Shown: positions 31,661-44,788, counted from the first letter of the stretch. The stretch is DNA of 64,000 bases from Hofstenia miamia (GCA_004352715.1 SCFE01000005.1:3393702-3457701), one strand, 5' to 3'. The notes: generated by a model from the sequence alone, not told the origin. Translations and numbers: made by a program.

Positions 31661-32270
31661 GTTTATCTTTGAACAATTCTTTGGTTTCAGTTAGACTTGT
31701 TTTGTATAGAGTGTCTGCATTCTCTATTGTTGTTCTACATACTTCTTTTCAAGTTTTTGTTGTCTAGTTTGTTTCAGGTTCATTGTTTAACATTAATAGT
31801 CTTAATTTGTCTCTAAGACTGTTGATTTCTGTTTGTTTCATTTTGTTTTCTTCTCACAGTCTTACATTCTCTTCATGAATTTCAGCCATTAGTTGTTGCC
31901 ATTTTGCACTTTCTATTTTCATTTCATTAATTGCATCAGTTAATATTTCTATCTGGTTTTAGAATAGATTTCTCTGTTCCATTAATAGTGCACTTGTATC
32001 TTCTTGCATCTTGCATAGAATTCCCCCTTTTTTAATATTTGTGGATGCTATTAGTGAGATTTTCTGTTTAAATTTTTAACCATTCCAGTTAGCTCATTTA
32101 CTGTTAGTTCATTTTCAATGTCAACTGTTGAGACGATCATCTCTGCTGGGGATGTTTCACTTTTGGGAGATGATAACACTTCTTGTGTTCAGGGATTTCT
32201 TGACTTTGGGGATTCTTTTGGGTTTTAGATCTTGCCTTATTCTTTTTTGTAGAATATACCATTGTTTTCA
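31661..32270 (-). pseudogene. Coiled-coil coding remnant on the minus strand, retroelement-like
   Basis: On the minus strand, frames with a few breaks read as a long, charged, leucine-spaced helix. Examples are EENVRLCEENKMKQTEINSL near 31800-31860, and IVSTVDIENELTVNELTGM further upstream near 32080-32140. The pattern suits the coiled-coil first ORF of a LINE or a gag protein, but I cannot name it. Within it, 31979-32059 is the segment also found at 1671-1751. Confidence 0.5.
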
Positions 32271-34582
32271 ATTCACTGTGAGTAGTGTTTTAGTTTGTCA
32301 CCAGTTGACTAGATCATTCTTACAGCTGTGTAAGTGTCTTTTCTTAGCGCAACCTATTTTGCTATCAGTTTATTAAATTGATTGGTAGGGTAGGTTTGAG
32401 AAGAAGCAACTATCTTGACTCACACTGTTCTGTAATTATTGTTGACATTGGGTAGATCTTCTTACATTAATCATATTTGTTTACTTTCTCTCTTTGAGAG
32501 TTACTTTTGATAAGAAGTACATCTTCTTGAATTATTTATAGTAGTTTGTTCCCTTTTCATGTTCTGACTCAGGTTTGAGTTGTTTGAGTTACAGTTTATT
32601 GGTCACCTGTCACAGTCATCATGTAGAATCTGTACAAGAGGTTTTGTAGACATTTTTCAATAAAGCTATAACTTTTCCATTAATTAATCTGTTAACCAAC
32701 TGTACAATTCCATCAACTTCACTTTCCATTTGTAGCAGGGTGAGGTATTACTAACAACTTGTTTAGATAGAAAGCTGCAAGATCTTATCAGGGTCGGAAC
32801 CTGAAGCAAAGTACTGCAGCTCAAGAGGAATAAGGAGTTGTTTGACAGCACCAGTTAACATGGGGACGATTGTGACTCACAGACAAGGCTCAGTGTATGG
32901 AAATGTCTCAGTGATTGTGTGTTGTAAATCCCTATTAATTTAGTGTATTGATTGCTCTTGTTATTACCAATAGATGCAATAAATGGATGTTCACAAACAT
33001 TTAGCATAAGCTTGTTATGAACCCTACATGTAAATGGCCCTACATATAAGTAGATGTAACTATGGCTTGAATACATGCTAACAATCAATATTGTCAGCAG
33101 AAATAGGATACCTAATGGTCATAATTGATAGTCTGTAATACAGCTGTGTAACTTGACAGTTATAATTAACAACATGTAATATAATTCAGGGCTCATAGGC
33201 ACCTTATATGTATAATAAAGCTTGTTTTAAACCTAAAGAATTTGGATCTAAAAAAAGTTTGCCTAAGGTTAACAATCCAGCTATTTAATGACATTAGTTA
33301 TTATAACAAGTGAATCAGTTGGAAAGCTACAATGAAGTAAAAGAACCCTTCATGTACATGTAGACTTAACCTAAGAGCTGCATGACGGAGTAAGTTGCCA
33401 GCTACCAGACAGCACTGCATTGTGAATAGCTGTATGTGCATGTTAAAGTTTGGATTATTGACTAATGCTAGAATATATGCAAAAGATTAAGGAATACTTC
33501 AAAAGACTTACATTTGAATTACAGTATTTTATTAAATTGACAATTAAAATAGAAAACATTTATTAAATATTCATTGGATTATAATTTACATAGCATCATT
33601 TAGCTTGATCAAATATCAGTTCTATTTTACCAAATACATTTAGAGAATACACATGATTGAATAGGTAACATTTGAGTTAGCAAATCTTTGGAGAATCAGC
33701 TCATTTTTAAAACAATTAATAATATTTTTCTTAAATAATTGGTGATTTAGATCACCTTAAAAGGGAGGGATAATGAAAAATTACATATTCTTTTTAAAAC
33801 AGCTATAGTTGCATAAACACATTTCTGATATGACTTAAAGTTACACAAAATAATAACTAACAACTAAATTTTTAACCAGACTTTGTTTTAGCACAAAATT
33901 ACAAATATTAAATGAGCAGTTAGCATGTACCGTATAAACACGGTATGCCATTTGTAAAACACTAAAACGTTCATATTAATAAATAATATTTGCATTTTTT
34001 AGAAGAAAAATGATCAAAGTACTCATACGAATAGATATATTACTTTTCATATTCAAATACTAAAATTTAAGGAGTCTATTGTAATTAATATAGGAAAAAA
34101 AGATTTAAAATCGAAAAAATTCGAAAATATTGGCTTTTTTATTTCATTACTAGTTTTATTTTAGTTGTAGATGCATAAAAGGTAATGTATGAACAATTTA
34201 TGCTATTATAATAAGGGCAAAAAATTTGAGTGAGCTAGCATGTCATAAACAATTGTTTTAGCTATTTTGAATTCTGCCAAATAACAAAAATCAGGTTTTG
34301 AGAAAACAAAGAAAAACAATATGGCAATGTAGGTATTCTGAAAACTAATGAAATAATTCAATATTTAGTTACTAATTAGGAAAAACTTTAGCAAAAATGC
34401 GTTTTCCTCTAGATCGCTATTTATATGTTAATGAGCCGTATATATACGGTTAAAACGCAATTTCCTTTTGGGTGGATAAAATTAAATATAGTTTTTCCAA
34501 GACCAACTAGATAATCCATTTTTGTTATTACAAAACTCGGTTTAAACTGGTTTAATATGTATGTAATGCAATTATATATAAC

Positions 34583-34626
<44 letters not shown>

Positions 34627-34700
34627 GGTTTTGTGCTCATAGGAATTCCCAAAAGATGTTCTACAATTTTTCTAAAAAAATATTTTCCTAAAAAAGAAAA
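32271..34700. other. No recognisable gene
   Basis: Short frames only. The stretch at about 33540-33760 (with TAACATTTGAGTTAG and a CAGCTCAT block) has relatives near 48480-48600 and 50930-51030, so an old dispersed repeat is present. A (TA)n tract lies at 34580-34625. Confidence 0.5.
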
Positions 34701-35500
34701 TTAAGTTTACCTTACCTATAGAAAAATTCACAACAGCAAAAATCTACATATTAGAATACTTTGCCATATATATATGGGTTTGCATAAAAATACAAGAAAT
34801 AACAGGAAGTAATTGAAACGTTTATATTTCCAGGTGTCCACCAGAACAGTAACTTTCGTCCATTGCTGCAGCTTTTCTTTTGAGAAATTTTTCTTTTTTA
34901 TTTTTGATATTATACTGCAAACGATCAATTCTCATTTGATCTTTTTGTTCTGAGTTACTGCGAGAAAAACAATTTTTTGAGTTTGTAATTGTAGACAATA
35001 TCTGTTGGCGACCTTGAGTACCATCATTATAATAGAGTATGGCACTCATAATACCCAATCTAATCCGTTTGTTTCCAAAAAATTTTTTCTTGGGAATTCT
35101 ATTCCAAATTAATGCATGCACAGATTCATTTTCATTTTGAGTGCGACCAGGCAGACAACGCTTTAGCAGTTTTTTATCGCTAAATTTTCGATAAATTGGA
35201 GAAAGAAGATCCAAAAATATGTTATCTAAATGATGTGACTTAGACTCCACTTCTTTATTAAGATTAAGATATTTAAGACTGAAAAATATAAAGTGACACT
35301 AAAGATACAAATAACAAAACCTACATTACCCGTATATATATGGTTTAGCAACATAATAAAAACTATTTGACAAACCAATTTTCCAAGTTTAAAAAAATTA
35401 CTTCATAAATGTGATTAGAGTGCTTTAAATAAATTAAATGCCCATTATGAACTTAGGCACTTAAAAATAAGCAAATACCGTATATATATATGGTTTTTCT
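33938..35500. repeat. Cluster of CCGTATATATACGG-like palindromes
   Basis: About six palindromic motifs of the type CC(G/A)TAT(A/T)nACGG or CCATATATATGG occur near 33930, 34433, 34565-34630, 34766, 35329 and 35477. They bracket and interrupt the Mutator-like fragment. The outermost two might be decayed ends of that element. Confidence 0.4.
34822..35250 (-). pseudogene. Mutator-like transposase C-terminal fragment
   Basis: A 142-codon minus-strand frame contains LLKRCLPGRTQNENESVHAL followed by IWNRIPKKKFFG and a later basic tail (KNKKEKFLKRKAAAMDES). This block is the C-terminal part of a large family of animal proteins with a Mutator-like transposase domain, abundant in repeat-rich invertebrate genomes. 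The catalytic part that should precede it is not visible upstream (35250-35500 has no match), so this is a truncated copy. The family name is from memory of the pattern and should be verified. Confidence 0.5.
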
Positions 35501-36310
35501 TTTAATTTTTTTTAGATTACATGTGTACCAAATTTCCAACATATGCACATGAAGAACATTCAATATGTAAAAATGTTGTGAAAATATAGAAAAATGTGAT
35601 TTTTCATAATATTTTTGTTACCTTTGACAATATATTAGATTTAAATGATCAAAATTGAAGAATGTTTCATGGACTAAAACAGAGAAAATTGCTCATTTTA
35701 AAAGCAGTCCTATTAATAATATTGTTTGATGTTATATAGTTAAATATTTATAGCACTTGTAACACTTAGACAATTTGCATATCCACAAAAAGTATATGTG
35801 AAATGTGGCAGAAAGAGAGAAAATGGTTTAATACATTAGTCAATTTATAAAAAGGAATTAATATATAACTAAATTTAATTAACTATTAAAATAATGTAGT
35901 ATTTAGGGCAAGAATTGACAGGTTCTTATACTAGTTTGATGTCGTATTTTTTGTACTTACTTCTCATTGGGAAAATATTGTGGAATTAAGAGGATGATCT
36001 GAAACAAATGTGGATTGAAATAGTTTTGATGAAGATGTCTAAATTTGATTTGGTTTGCCTTTTCAATAGAACCTTTAATGGCATTGTAATGAGCAAGAAA
36101 TTAAGCTTTATTCAACATAAAACAAAGTCACCTACAAAAGCAAATCTAAAAGATACAGCATTTCTAATGCTTCAAAGAAAAGTGGGAGTCTCAAGATCGC
36201 AACAAGTTTGAAGATGCTTCAACCAATGAGGCAGCAGAAATTGCTGTAAAGGATGTCAAGGAAGAACTAAATAGTATATTGAGAGATCATTGACAAGAGA
36301 AACAACCACT
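35251..36310. other. No recognisable gene
   Basis: A 67-codon frame at 36008-36211 (FIQHKTKSPTKANLKDTAFL) looks protein-like, and more coding-like text follows in other frames to about 36290, but I do not recognise it. It is possibly an old transposon or exon remnant. Confidence 0.4.
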
Positions 36311-36321
36311 TGATGTCCACA

Positions 36322-36388
36322 GAGAGCTCTCTCTCTCTCTCTCTTTCTTTCTTTCTCCCTCTTTCTCTCTTTCCCTCTCTCTCTCACC
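36322..36388 (+). repeat. (CT)n / polypyrimidine simple repeat
   Basis: Almost pure C and T over about 65 bases, mostly CT with some CTTT. Confidence 0.95.
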
Positions 36389-38734
36389 AGATTTCGAACC
36401 TCTGGCGTTAATGCAATATATGATTAATGGCTAAGAACTACACTTCCAAATTGTGGATCTTCTGTAGTCAGTTTCTTCTAATTTGCAGTGAAGAGAAAAC
36501 ACTGCTTAATTGGTGGGAATTTTTTCACCCATTTATGTCACACCATGGATCACTACTCCACTTGTTGTGAATGTTCAAAACAGTGACATCTCTCTACTGA
36601 AAGTTTAAAGGATCATGCAAAAATCAACAGTGCAATTTTTACTATATCAACTGAAAATATGGCTCATCAATTATGTACCTTTCCAAAGAAGTAGTAAGCC
36701 TTCTGCTTATTGATGATGATGATGTTTTGTGAATTGTTAGGGATTCTATGGCACAAGGAAAATCAGGGGAAAATGAGACCCTAGCAATGAATGCCTCTGC
36801 GCAATTCGACAGTTTTAGCAGAAGAACTTTGCTAGCATTGCTTACTGCTAACATGTGATTTTTCTTGCAAAAACTAATTGATAAATTGAGCCAATTGACT
36901 GGTTTGCAACCGTTTCTCAGTTCAATTCAATAAATCTTTTGTCTCACTTATGTTATTCTAATGTGAAAAAAACTTTAAAAATTTATATTATATTGACATG
37001 ATGCTTCCTCATAATATGTTCATCTCACACCACTGAGGCTATGTAGTGTTCTGATTTCTTATAATGTAATTTGCATCCAAATAACTTAAAACAGGCTTCA
37101 GTATGTAGCTAACTATTGATCAACAAATTCTGTTTTTAATTGCTTATATTTATCAAGTGATGGTACTCATCAGGCTGATGAAAATGAATTCAAACAACCA
37201 TATTTTTGCATGAAGGACATCCAAACTACAGCTATTTCAAGTTTTTTTTCGAAAATATTAAAACACTAGGGCCATTGAAAAACGCTCAAACATAAATATT
37301 ATTTAAAAATACTTTACAATGCTGTTTTTATAATGAATGGAAGGCCTTACGAGGGAAATTCATGAACATTTCAAAAGTCAAACTTTTTTGAATAACCCTA
37401 ATACTGAGTTAACTGCGAGAGAGGTCCTCAAAATTCGTTGGACAGTTGCCTAAGCTGCAGGTAGTGTTGTTCCCATTGGTGTCTTTGGAAGTGCATTTGG
37501 TTTATGTTTATTGTTGGCTATAATGTAAAAGATAAAATATATTGAGAATTGAATACAATACTATTACTTAATTGGGGCTCTAATAATAACTTTAAAAATT
37601 TTTTACAAATGGAAAGCACGGTCATAGGAAGTGATGATAAACAATTACGCTTTTTAAAAATAAGTGCACTATGAAAAGTGCAATAAGTGTATTTTGGACT
37701 AAGGTAAATGTGCACTTAGGAAGTGTACCTAACACATAATTTCGCACTTTTTTCATTTGCCAAGATAAGAACTTTGTCATCTCACGTTTTCAGCAATTGT
37801 ATTTTTGAATTTATGAATCCAAAAGTAGTTATTCAGATTTCAAATTAATGGTATTGAAATGGTGTGAAATGAATGAATTGCAATTGCGCTTATTATATTT
37901 TTGGTCACGTTTTCATTAAAATATTTTTTACAGACATATAATTAGATAAGCTAAGTGAATCCTTGTAATAAATTCAATGGGACTAGGCCAAACAAGAGTT
38001 CTTATATTTGGATTAAGTAAAAATTCGCAATTTTGTATTTTATGAGCTAAATTATGGAAAATTAACTATAAAAACAGTCTTGCAAAATTGTATTTAAAAC
38101 AAGAACTTCTAGGATTTACCATTTTATGTCTGTTAGTGAGCTAGAGACTACAACACTAGACAATAACAAAGAATTTTTAATGTTAAGGTGTTCTAGGTTA
38201 ATTTTTCGGAGCTTATTCCGAAAATGACCTTTATTTGTTTCTCTAACATCTAGTTTTTTTGTTATACTAAAAATAAATTTTTATATAAAACGTGGACTTC
38301 GTATTTGATGTTTTGTGTATACAGCCAAAACAATTTTGTAAAGTTTGTAATCATTTATTTATGATGAGTTCGTCGAATCAATAACATTTCATAAAAACAT
38401 CAGAAATATGATAATTTAGATACTCTTCCAATAATGTTAACAAATGCTGTCAAAAGAAAGTCAGAAGAAAGATGTCATTAACGTTCTTATCAGTGTATGC
38501 TAAGGTAATTGGCTTGAAGACTTAACATTGAGTGCATGGTATTGCAGAGCATGATGCTCGCCTATGTATTGAGTAGCCTATAATTTCACAGTTACACAAG
38601 GATTAGGTTGGACTAATAGCAGATTTTTTGTTTCTTGCAGCTTGCAGTTATAGAGTTTAAGCTATTATTCGGTACACATTTTATGCCAGATATTCAATTA
38701 GTTTGTACTATAGTTGCAAGAATCATAGTGAAAT
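36389..38734. other. No recognisable gene
   Basis: Only short frames without domain patterns. A TTTGTTTCTTGCAG sequence at about 38628-38640 would serve as a splice acceptor, but no exon can be supported after it. Confidence 0.5.
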
Positions 38735-39634
38735 GAACCAAATATCACCCTGACAGATTTTGTTATATATGTGGAAAAATTACGCCTTTTTCTCAGAAAA
38801 AGAAATTTGATGAAAATAGTTAAAGTGGCATATAAATGTTATTTTGGATGCAAAGTGGGTGATTAAGGCAAGAAGTGGGCACCTCACATCTGTTGTAAAA
38901 ACTGTTATGTTGGCTTAACTCAATGGGCGTAATAGTAAAAGAAAAAGCATGCTGTTTGCTGTACCAATGATAAGGCGTGAGCCAACTAACCATATTACGG
39001 ATTGCTACTTCTGTATAACAAAAGTTTCTGGTCATTCGAACTGCACTAAGTCAAACATTAAATATCCTAATTGTCCTTCAGCATTGCTCCCTGTAACGCA
39101 CTCCTTCGAGAATATTCCCATTCCTATTCCTCCCCCTGTTTCTGATCACGAATGTAATGAAAGCTCAGCTGAAGAATCAAGTGATGCTTTACCAGTATCA
39201 CAAAGCTCTGCAAGCATTGTTTCAGCATTTGTTGAAGAACCATATTCATTCTAACTCACAGGAATTTCTCACTTATTCGATCAAGACGACTTAAATGATT
39301 TGGTTCAAGACTTGGAATTAACCAAGGAAAAATCGGAACTTCTTGCCTCAAAATTAAAGCAATGGAATCTTATGCAAAAATATTGAAAAGTTCTTATTTT
39401 CGCTCAAGACACATGTTTCTTCAAAATTGCATTTCTGTGCAAGACAATATTTGCTATTTTAGCAATATTGATGGCCTGCTTGCTGCTTTGGGACTTTTAC
39501 ATTCCCCTGAAGAATGGAGGCTATTCGTTGATTCCAGCAAGTCAAGCATAAAACCAGTGTTGCTGCACAATGGAAGTCAAAAACCATCTATACAAATAGT
39601 TCACGCAACTGGAATAAAAGAAGTTAGTTTTTAG
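38735..39634 (+). pseudogene. Degenerate copy of an uncharacterised repeated zinc-binding protein family
   Basis: Broken frames follow the order of a protein family found in many copies in repeat-rich animal genomes: a KYHPDRFCYICG start near 38739, a second Cys block (CKVGD then HICC..C) near 38845-38905, a block near 38940-39060 with SMLFAVPMIRREPTNHITDC, an acidic linker, then a helix with DLNDLVQDLELTKEKSELLA (39288-39350) and EEWRLFVDSSKSSIKPVLLH near 39510-39560. Two pieces are open: 38949-39254 and 39362-39634. Frameshifts near 38820, 38900, 39255 and 39360, and a stop at 39632-39634, show it is dead. The paired C-x-x-C motifs suggest metal binding. Its function is unknown, and its copy number suggests it is or rides on a mobile element. 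Confidence 0.6.
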
Positions 39635-39639
39635 GTATC

Positions 39640-40440
39640 ATAACTATAGTTTGTTGTATTTAAGCTCATTAGTTTGTGAAATAAGTGCTGGTATAAATCA
39701 AGTGGTGTTCTTGTACATTGTCTCTAATAAGCATTTGACTCTTTGCTTGATAGAAAATAAATATAGTAGAAAAAGTAAAATTTTTGGTGATAGAGCAAAC
39801 TAATGGCATATTTTGAATCAGCAGCGAAATTCACCCTCGGAGATATTTTAAGTTGAAAGTAGCAAAAATTTTGTTGACTAGTGTAATCAGCAAGGGTATT
39901 TGACAGCAGGGCCTGACTTGTAATTTTTTGAACAACTAATTATCTCTTCCAGAACATGTGCCAATAATTTCTAATTGTTTTAAGCACCTCTGCAAATTGG
40001 ATGATAATTTCCTTTAATCAACATCAATATTTAATTTTGCAGAGAGGGCGGGGTTGATAAGATACAAAGTTTCATGCTATATATTTTTCATTATATGTTC
40101 ATTCCAAAAACATTTTGTCAAAAGCTATTGAATTTATCAATAAGTCTTGAAGAATTTTGTGCTAATGCAGCCATTCTATTTAACAACAATAAGTGCAAAT
40201 GCTTCAACTGTATCAAGGATGAAAGAATGCTGCCAAGTAGATGGGAATGTCTCTTGGAGCTGTGCAAATAAACAAAAGTGATAATAGGAGTGATTTACCA
40301 ATCATAAAAACAAAATTGAATGGAAAATCTGAGAGAATATATGGTTAAAACACACAAGGAAAAAAGAGTAGAGACTGCATGTACAAAATCAATGCTTCAT
40401 CATGCATGAGACTGATCATGTACTAAGCAATATTCCTCCA
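39640..40440. other. No clear gene
   Basis: A 65-codon frame at 40074-40271 has a Cys-containing stretch (CKCFNC) but no family I recognise. The rest is AT-rich. Confidence 0.4.
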
Positions 40441-40441
40441 T

Positions 40442-40486
<45 letters not shown>

Positions 40487-40531
40487 ATGATGATGATTAT
40501 GATGATGATTATGATGATGATTATGATGATG
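40441..40531 (+). repeat. (GAT)n microsatellite
   Basis: A GATGAT run followed by GATTATGATGAT units. In frame it gives poly-Asp within a 62-codon frame, which I regard as an artefact of the repeat. Confidence 0.95.
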
Positions 40532-41992
40532 AAATCGAATATCAGGTTACACAATACCTGAAATTGTCAGGGACCAGAAAATCAACTTAAAATTTACTCA
40601 GCATATGACACTTCCTCTGCCTACTCATGCCGCTGTTTGTGGTTAAGCAGGCTTATTGAACTGATATGCTGCAGTTTTGGCCTCATCAGTTACTAGAGAT
40701 TTTGGTATCATATCTCAAGATGATCAGTCAGCTCCTGTATATAACAAAATCATGAATTGCTAAAAACAAACAGAATAAGATACTCTTCACCATTATGAAT
40801 AGCAAAAGGATTCATTGCTTTAAACAATAGAGCTCATAATTTATGACATGAAGGGGTATAGATGAATCCCATGAATACTACTATTGCTAAGCAAAGATGA
40901 AATTCTGTTCAAACTCTAATTTAAAGTGTGACAATTATTTTGAAGCTTTATACATCTTCATATCCTCTTTTTATGCATGAGTTTTGACTATAATTATATT
41001 GAATTACTGCATTTATGACATAACAGCCTTAATAACAGCTTATGAATTTGCACTATGAAATATACAAAAATTTTATTCAAATACTTATTGATTAAATTTT
41101 GTATAGTTTATCATATATATATATATGCATATATTGAAAAATGCTGGACTTGTGATAGAAGCACATGCAACACTCAGCAAGCATTCTATCTTTAGAAATA
41201 ATAAATAACTGATGAAACTACTAGTTAATTATGTACTTCTATCTTGTGGAGAAAACAAAGGCATGTTCATTCCATAGGCTAACAAGCATTTAGAGAACAA
41301 GTTAATTCCAAACTTCTTCTTACAGAATCATGGCCTGTGGCTGAAGCAATGAACCATTTCCAATACCTAATTCTCAGCAAATTTAGGCTAAGAGAAAATA
41401 CAGCAATTATAGCTACATGCAAATTGTGCTTCCTAACCATACTCATCCTTATACCTATTCCTACTATCACCCAAACTAACGACTTTAACGATCAACCATT
41501 TAAGGCCTCTGTTTATTTTACCTTTCACCTGAAGTGATACACTAAGCATTGATCATACAGATCAATAATATAATATAAATAAATATAATTAATTATAAGT
41601 GGGCAATTTAGGAAAAAGTTATTATCTGAAAAATGCTAAAATAATATGTTAGTTAAATATATGGTTGGAGAAATTTATAATAGCAAAAGTAAAAGCAAGT
41701 AGAAGCTAGGGTAGCAAAACTTAAATTAACAGAATTTAGCAACTTCTGCCAATTTACAAATATTAATCAACAGTGTAACTCACTTGTTATAAAGCAATGA
41801 GTAATAACAGAACAAATTAGCAAAAGATACAGTGATGTCTGGAAATCAAATTTATGCGCATAAATGTATTCTTCTTATGAGCGACCAATCAAATCACAAA
41901 AGAATATTAATGATTAATTGTGCAATAACTAGTATCAAGTCTTATAAATTAGACACTAAATGTTATTTTACAAATATGATGCAAATATACTA
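40532..41992. other. No recognisable gene
   Basis: AT-rich with a short TA tract near 41112. The small frames at 41337-41537 and 41832-42074 show no domain. Confidence 0.5.
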
Positions 41993-42000
41993 CAATATAT

Positions 42001-42806
42001 CAGGGATGCCGTTTATGGTATGGCCATATATGGTAAGGCGAAATTTTTTAGCCATCCATAATGGCCATATTTAAAATTTCGTCCATACATTATGGCCATA
42101 ATGGCCATTTTCTAAAATATGGGGAAATATACGTAGAACACATGAGGTAATACGTAATACCAATTATTAGAGAGATTTCTAATATTTAATAACATAAATA
42201 ACAAATTGCAAGCTGCAATTAAAAGACAACCATGTTTGCGTAATATGATATTGTAGTGATATCACAAAAGGTACAATTCACTAAGTCGCAAAACGATTTT
42301 GAAACATTCAGAAACAAATTTTAAGACAAACGAATAAACAAATTATTTTTTGTTTGTTTTTGAATACAACGTTTTTGTTATCCGCAACCATTATAAATCT
42401 TGAAACAAATTAATCGGCAGTATTTGTTTGCAATCCACTATTACAAATAGGAAACAACTTCATCTTTAGTATTTAAAATATGCTGAAACTGCTTACTAAT
42501 CGTTTGCAACACTTTTAAAAAATTTTATCTTATCAAAATGTTTTTTGGTTCAAAATATTTGTAAAATGAATATTTACACCCATTCAATTATTATAGATGT
42601 AAGATATATGACACTAAATTTAAAAATTTTATTGAAACTTATTATAAATTCTGTATATATGTAACAATAAATTTATGGATTTACATTATGGTCATATTTT
42701 TAAGTTTACCATTCATTATGGCCATAATTTTTTTCTACCATACCATTATGGTATGCATAATATGGTACATAATGGTATGGTATCATTCCATAAATCGGCA
42801 CCTCTG
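42001..42806. mobile_element. Non-autonomous hAT element with perfect 8-bp target duplication
   Basis: The 806-bp element begins CAGGGATGCCGTTTATGG. Its other end, read inward, is CAGAGGTGCCGATTTATGG. CAATATAT is present on both sides (41993-42000 and 42807-42814). Both subterminal regions are packed with TGGCCATAATGG / ACCATAATGG palindromes, likely transposase-binding repeats. No transposase is encoded. Confidence 0.9.
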
Positions 42807-42974
42807 CAATATATATATATATATTTTTTTTCCGCTCTTAAAAACCTCATCATGACTGCAGTTCCAAACATAAATCTTTGAAATTTTACAGGTTAGTGTC
42901 TCCTTAGTTTACCTACCCCCATGGGAAATATATTTAAGTTTGAGTAAATACTGCGGGGCAATGGACAAAAATAT

Positions 42975-43242
42975 GTATTTTCCTAAATGCTTTAGAAATT
43001 TTACACTGTTTCCCACCAAATGTAAGGTTTTTGTATTTTCCAAGCAAAAAGCGAGATATATATATANNNNNNNNNNNNNNNNNNNNNNNNNNNNNNNNNN
43101 NNNNNNNNNNNNNNNNNNNNNNNNNNNNNNNNNNNNNNNNNNNNNNNNNNNNNNNNNNNNNNNNNNNNNNNNNNNNNNNNNNNNNNNNNNNNNNNNNNNN
43201 NNNNNNNNNNNNNNNNNATTTTCCTAAATGCTTTAGAAATTT
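42975..43242. repeat. 24-bp duplication flanking a 151-N gap
   Basis: ATTTTCCTAAATGCTTTAGAAATTT occurs just before and just after the N run at 43067-43217. The gap may be a false duplication or an unresolved tandem repeat. Confidence 0.75.
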
Positions 43243-43259
43243 TTTTGTATATATATATA

Positions 43260-44788
43260 CAGCTACAGACAAAAATATGGAGACATTTAAGTCAATTCAC
43301 TTCAAAGACAGCCTGCAGGGCATATAGTGCTCTAATTTGGCTTGATTGACATTCAGGCACTGGTACATGCCTAAGTGAATTACTTCACACATAATTTGAA
43401 ACCATTAAGCTGGCGCAAGATGCCTAATGCTTACAAACAAAACAAGGTAGCTATTTTAGGATGGGCATACATATAGAAACACCTGCATAATGACTCAATA
43501 TTTTTATTATTATACATTGCAAATGCACTCATAAATTGAAATTTGTCTTTTCTATTATGTCTGTGTATATCACTTGTTGCTTATTATTCTTTGCCATGTC
43601 AAAAGACAAACCCCGTGCTATCCGAAAGCTTATCATCCAGAAGATCCAGGAAAACTTCAGTTTATCTGAAATTTCATGGCAGGTCAACATGTCGCAGAGT
43701 GCTTCTTTCAATATTGTGGCTCGTTTTAAGTAGAACGGGACCATGAAGGCGAAGGCCACCAAAGTCCACTCGAAAGTCCCAGAAAAATCTGTTGAGGGTG
43801 TCTAGGGCCGACCCAAAGCTTATGTCTGTCCAACTCCAAGCCCAGTGGTGTGATGGTCATTGATTGAGCATCAAGACTATCCAAAGAATCTTAAAAAAAT
43901 ATGGACTCAGCAGTCGTGTATCATCAAAGAAGGCTTTTTAACACAAAAACAACGGATTGCACGCCTAAGGTGGTGCAAGAAAATGCAACTCAACAACTAT
44001 GAGGACTGGGAGCTAGCTATTTTCTTGGATGAGGAAAAGATAGATCTTCACCCATATTGCCGAGAGTTTGTGTGGTGATAAGTGAAGTTCAACAATGCTT
44101 CAACCTGCGTTACATGTCAAAAACAGCCAAATTTGGTGGAAGTTCTATAATGGTTGGGGTGCCATGCTGGTGAATGGACGACGTGCGTTGATCAGGGTAG
44201 AGGGAACTCTTACGAGGGGCCAATATCACTATTTTGGAATTGCACCTTCTCTCTTGCTTGGTCAGGACACAATTTTTCAACAGAATGGTTCCTCGCTTTA
44301 TGTTTGAAGCGAATTAAAGACAAAGGTCTCTGGAAGTCTGCCTAAGAATGTAGAATAATTGTGGGCGTCTTCTCAATAACATTCTTTTTAACATACCAAA
44401 TGAATTTTTAACCAAACTAAGATTCCATTTCTTCCTGATTGTACCAAATTGTGCGGAACATAGGTCTCAGCGGGATGTTATAAATTTGCTTTCAATGGAT
44501 TTATTTAAAATAAAATTGCATATTTGAAATAAAATTTCAATAGTTTTAATTTTTTGTTTTAAAATATTGAAGCTGTCTTCATATTTTTGCCTGCCCAGAG
44601 TAGGAGCCCAGTAATAATTTGCCGATTTTATTGTAAAAATGCTATAGTTGTGTTGAGTCTTGAAAGATATCACTTTATATCTTATTCCTTCATAGCAGTT
44701 AGCGGTTTTTGGCTTTGCAGTGGTGCTGAAGTAGTTTTGAAAGTCATATCTGTAAAAGTTTTAAGGGTGTCTCCATACGTTTAACGGG

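Noticed and set aside
30232-31767. Frames of 400-500 codons across the second gap
   Set aside because: They run through 1000 N. Only the integrase part after 31297 is real sequence.
38628-38640. Splice acceptor and start of a host exon
   Set aside because: The following sequence is a degenerate repeated-family copy in several frames, so no exon can be supported.
40402-40590. Poly-aspartate protein of 62 codons
   Set aside because: It is the translation of a (GAT)n microsatellite, with no supported gene structure around it.
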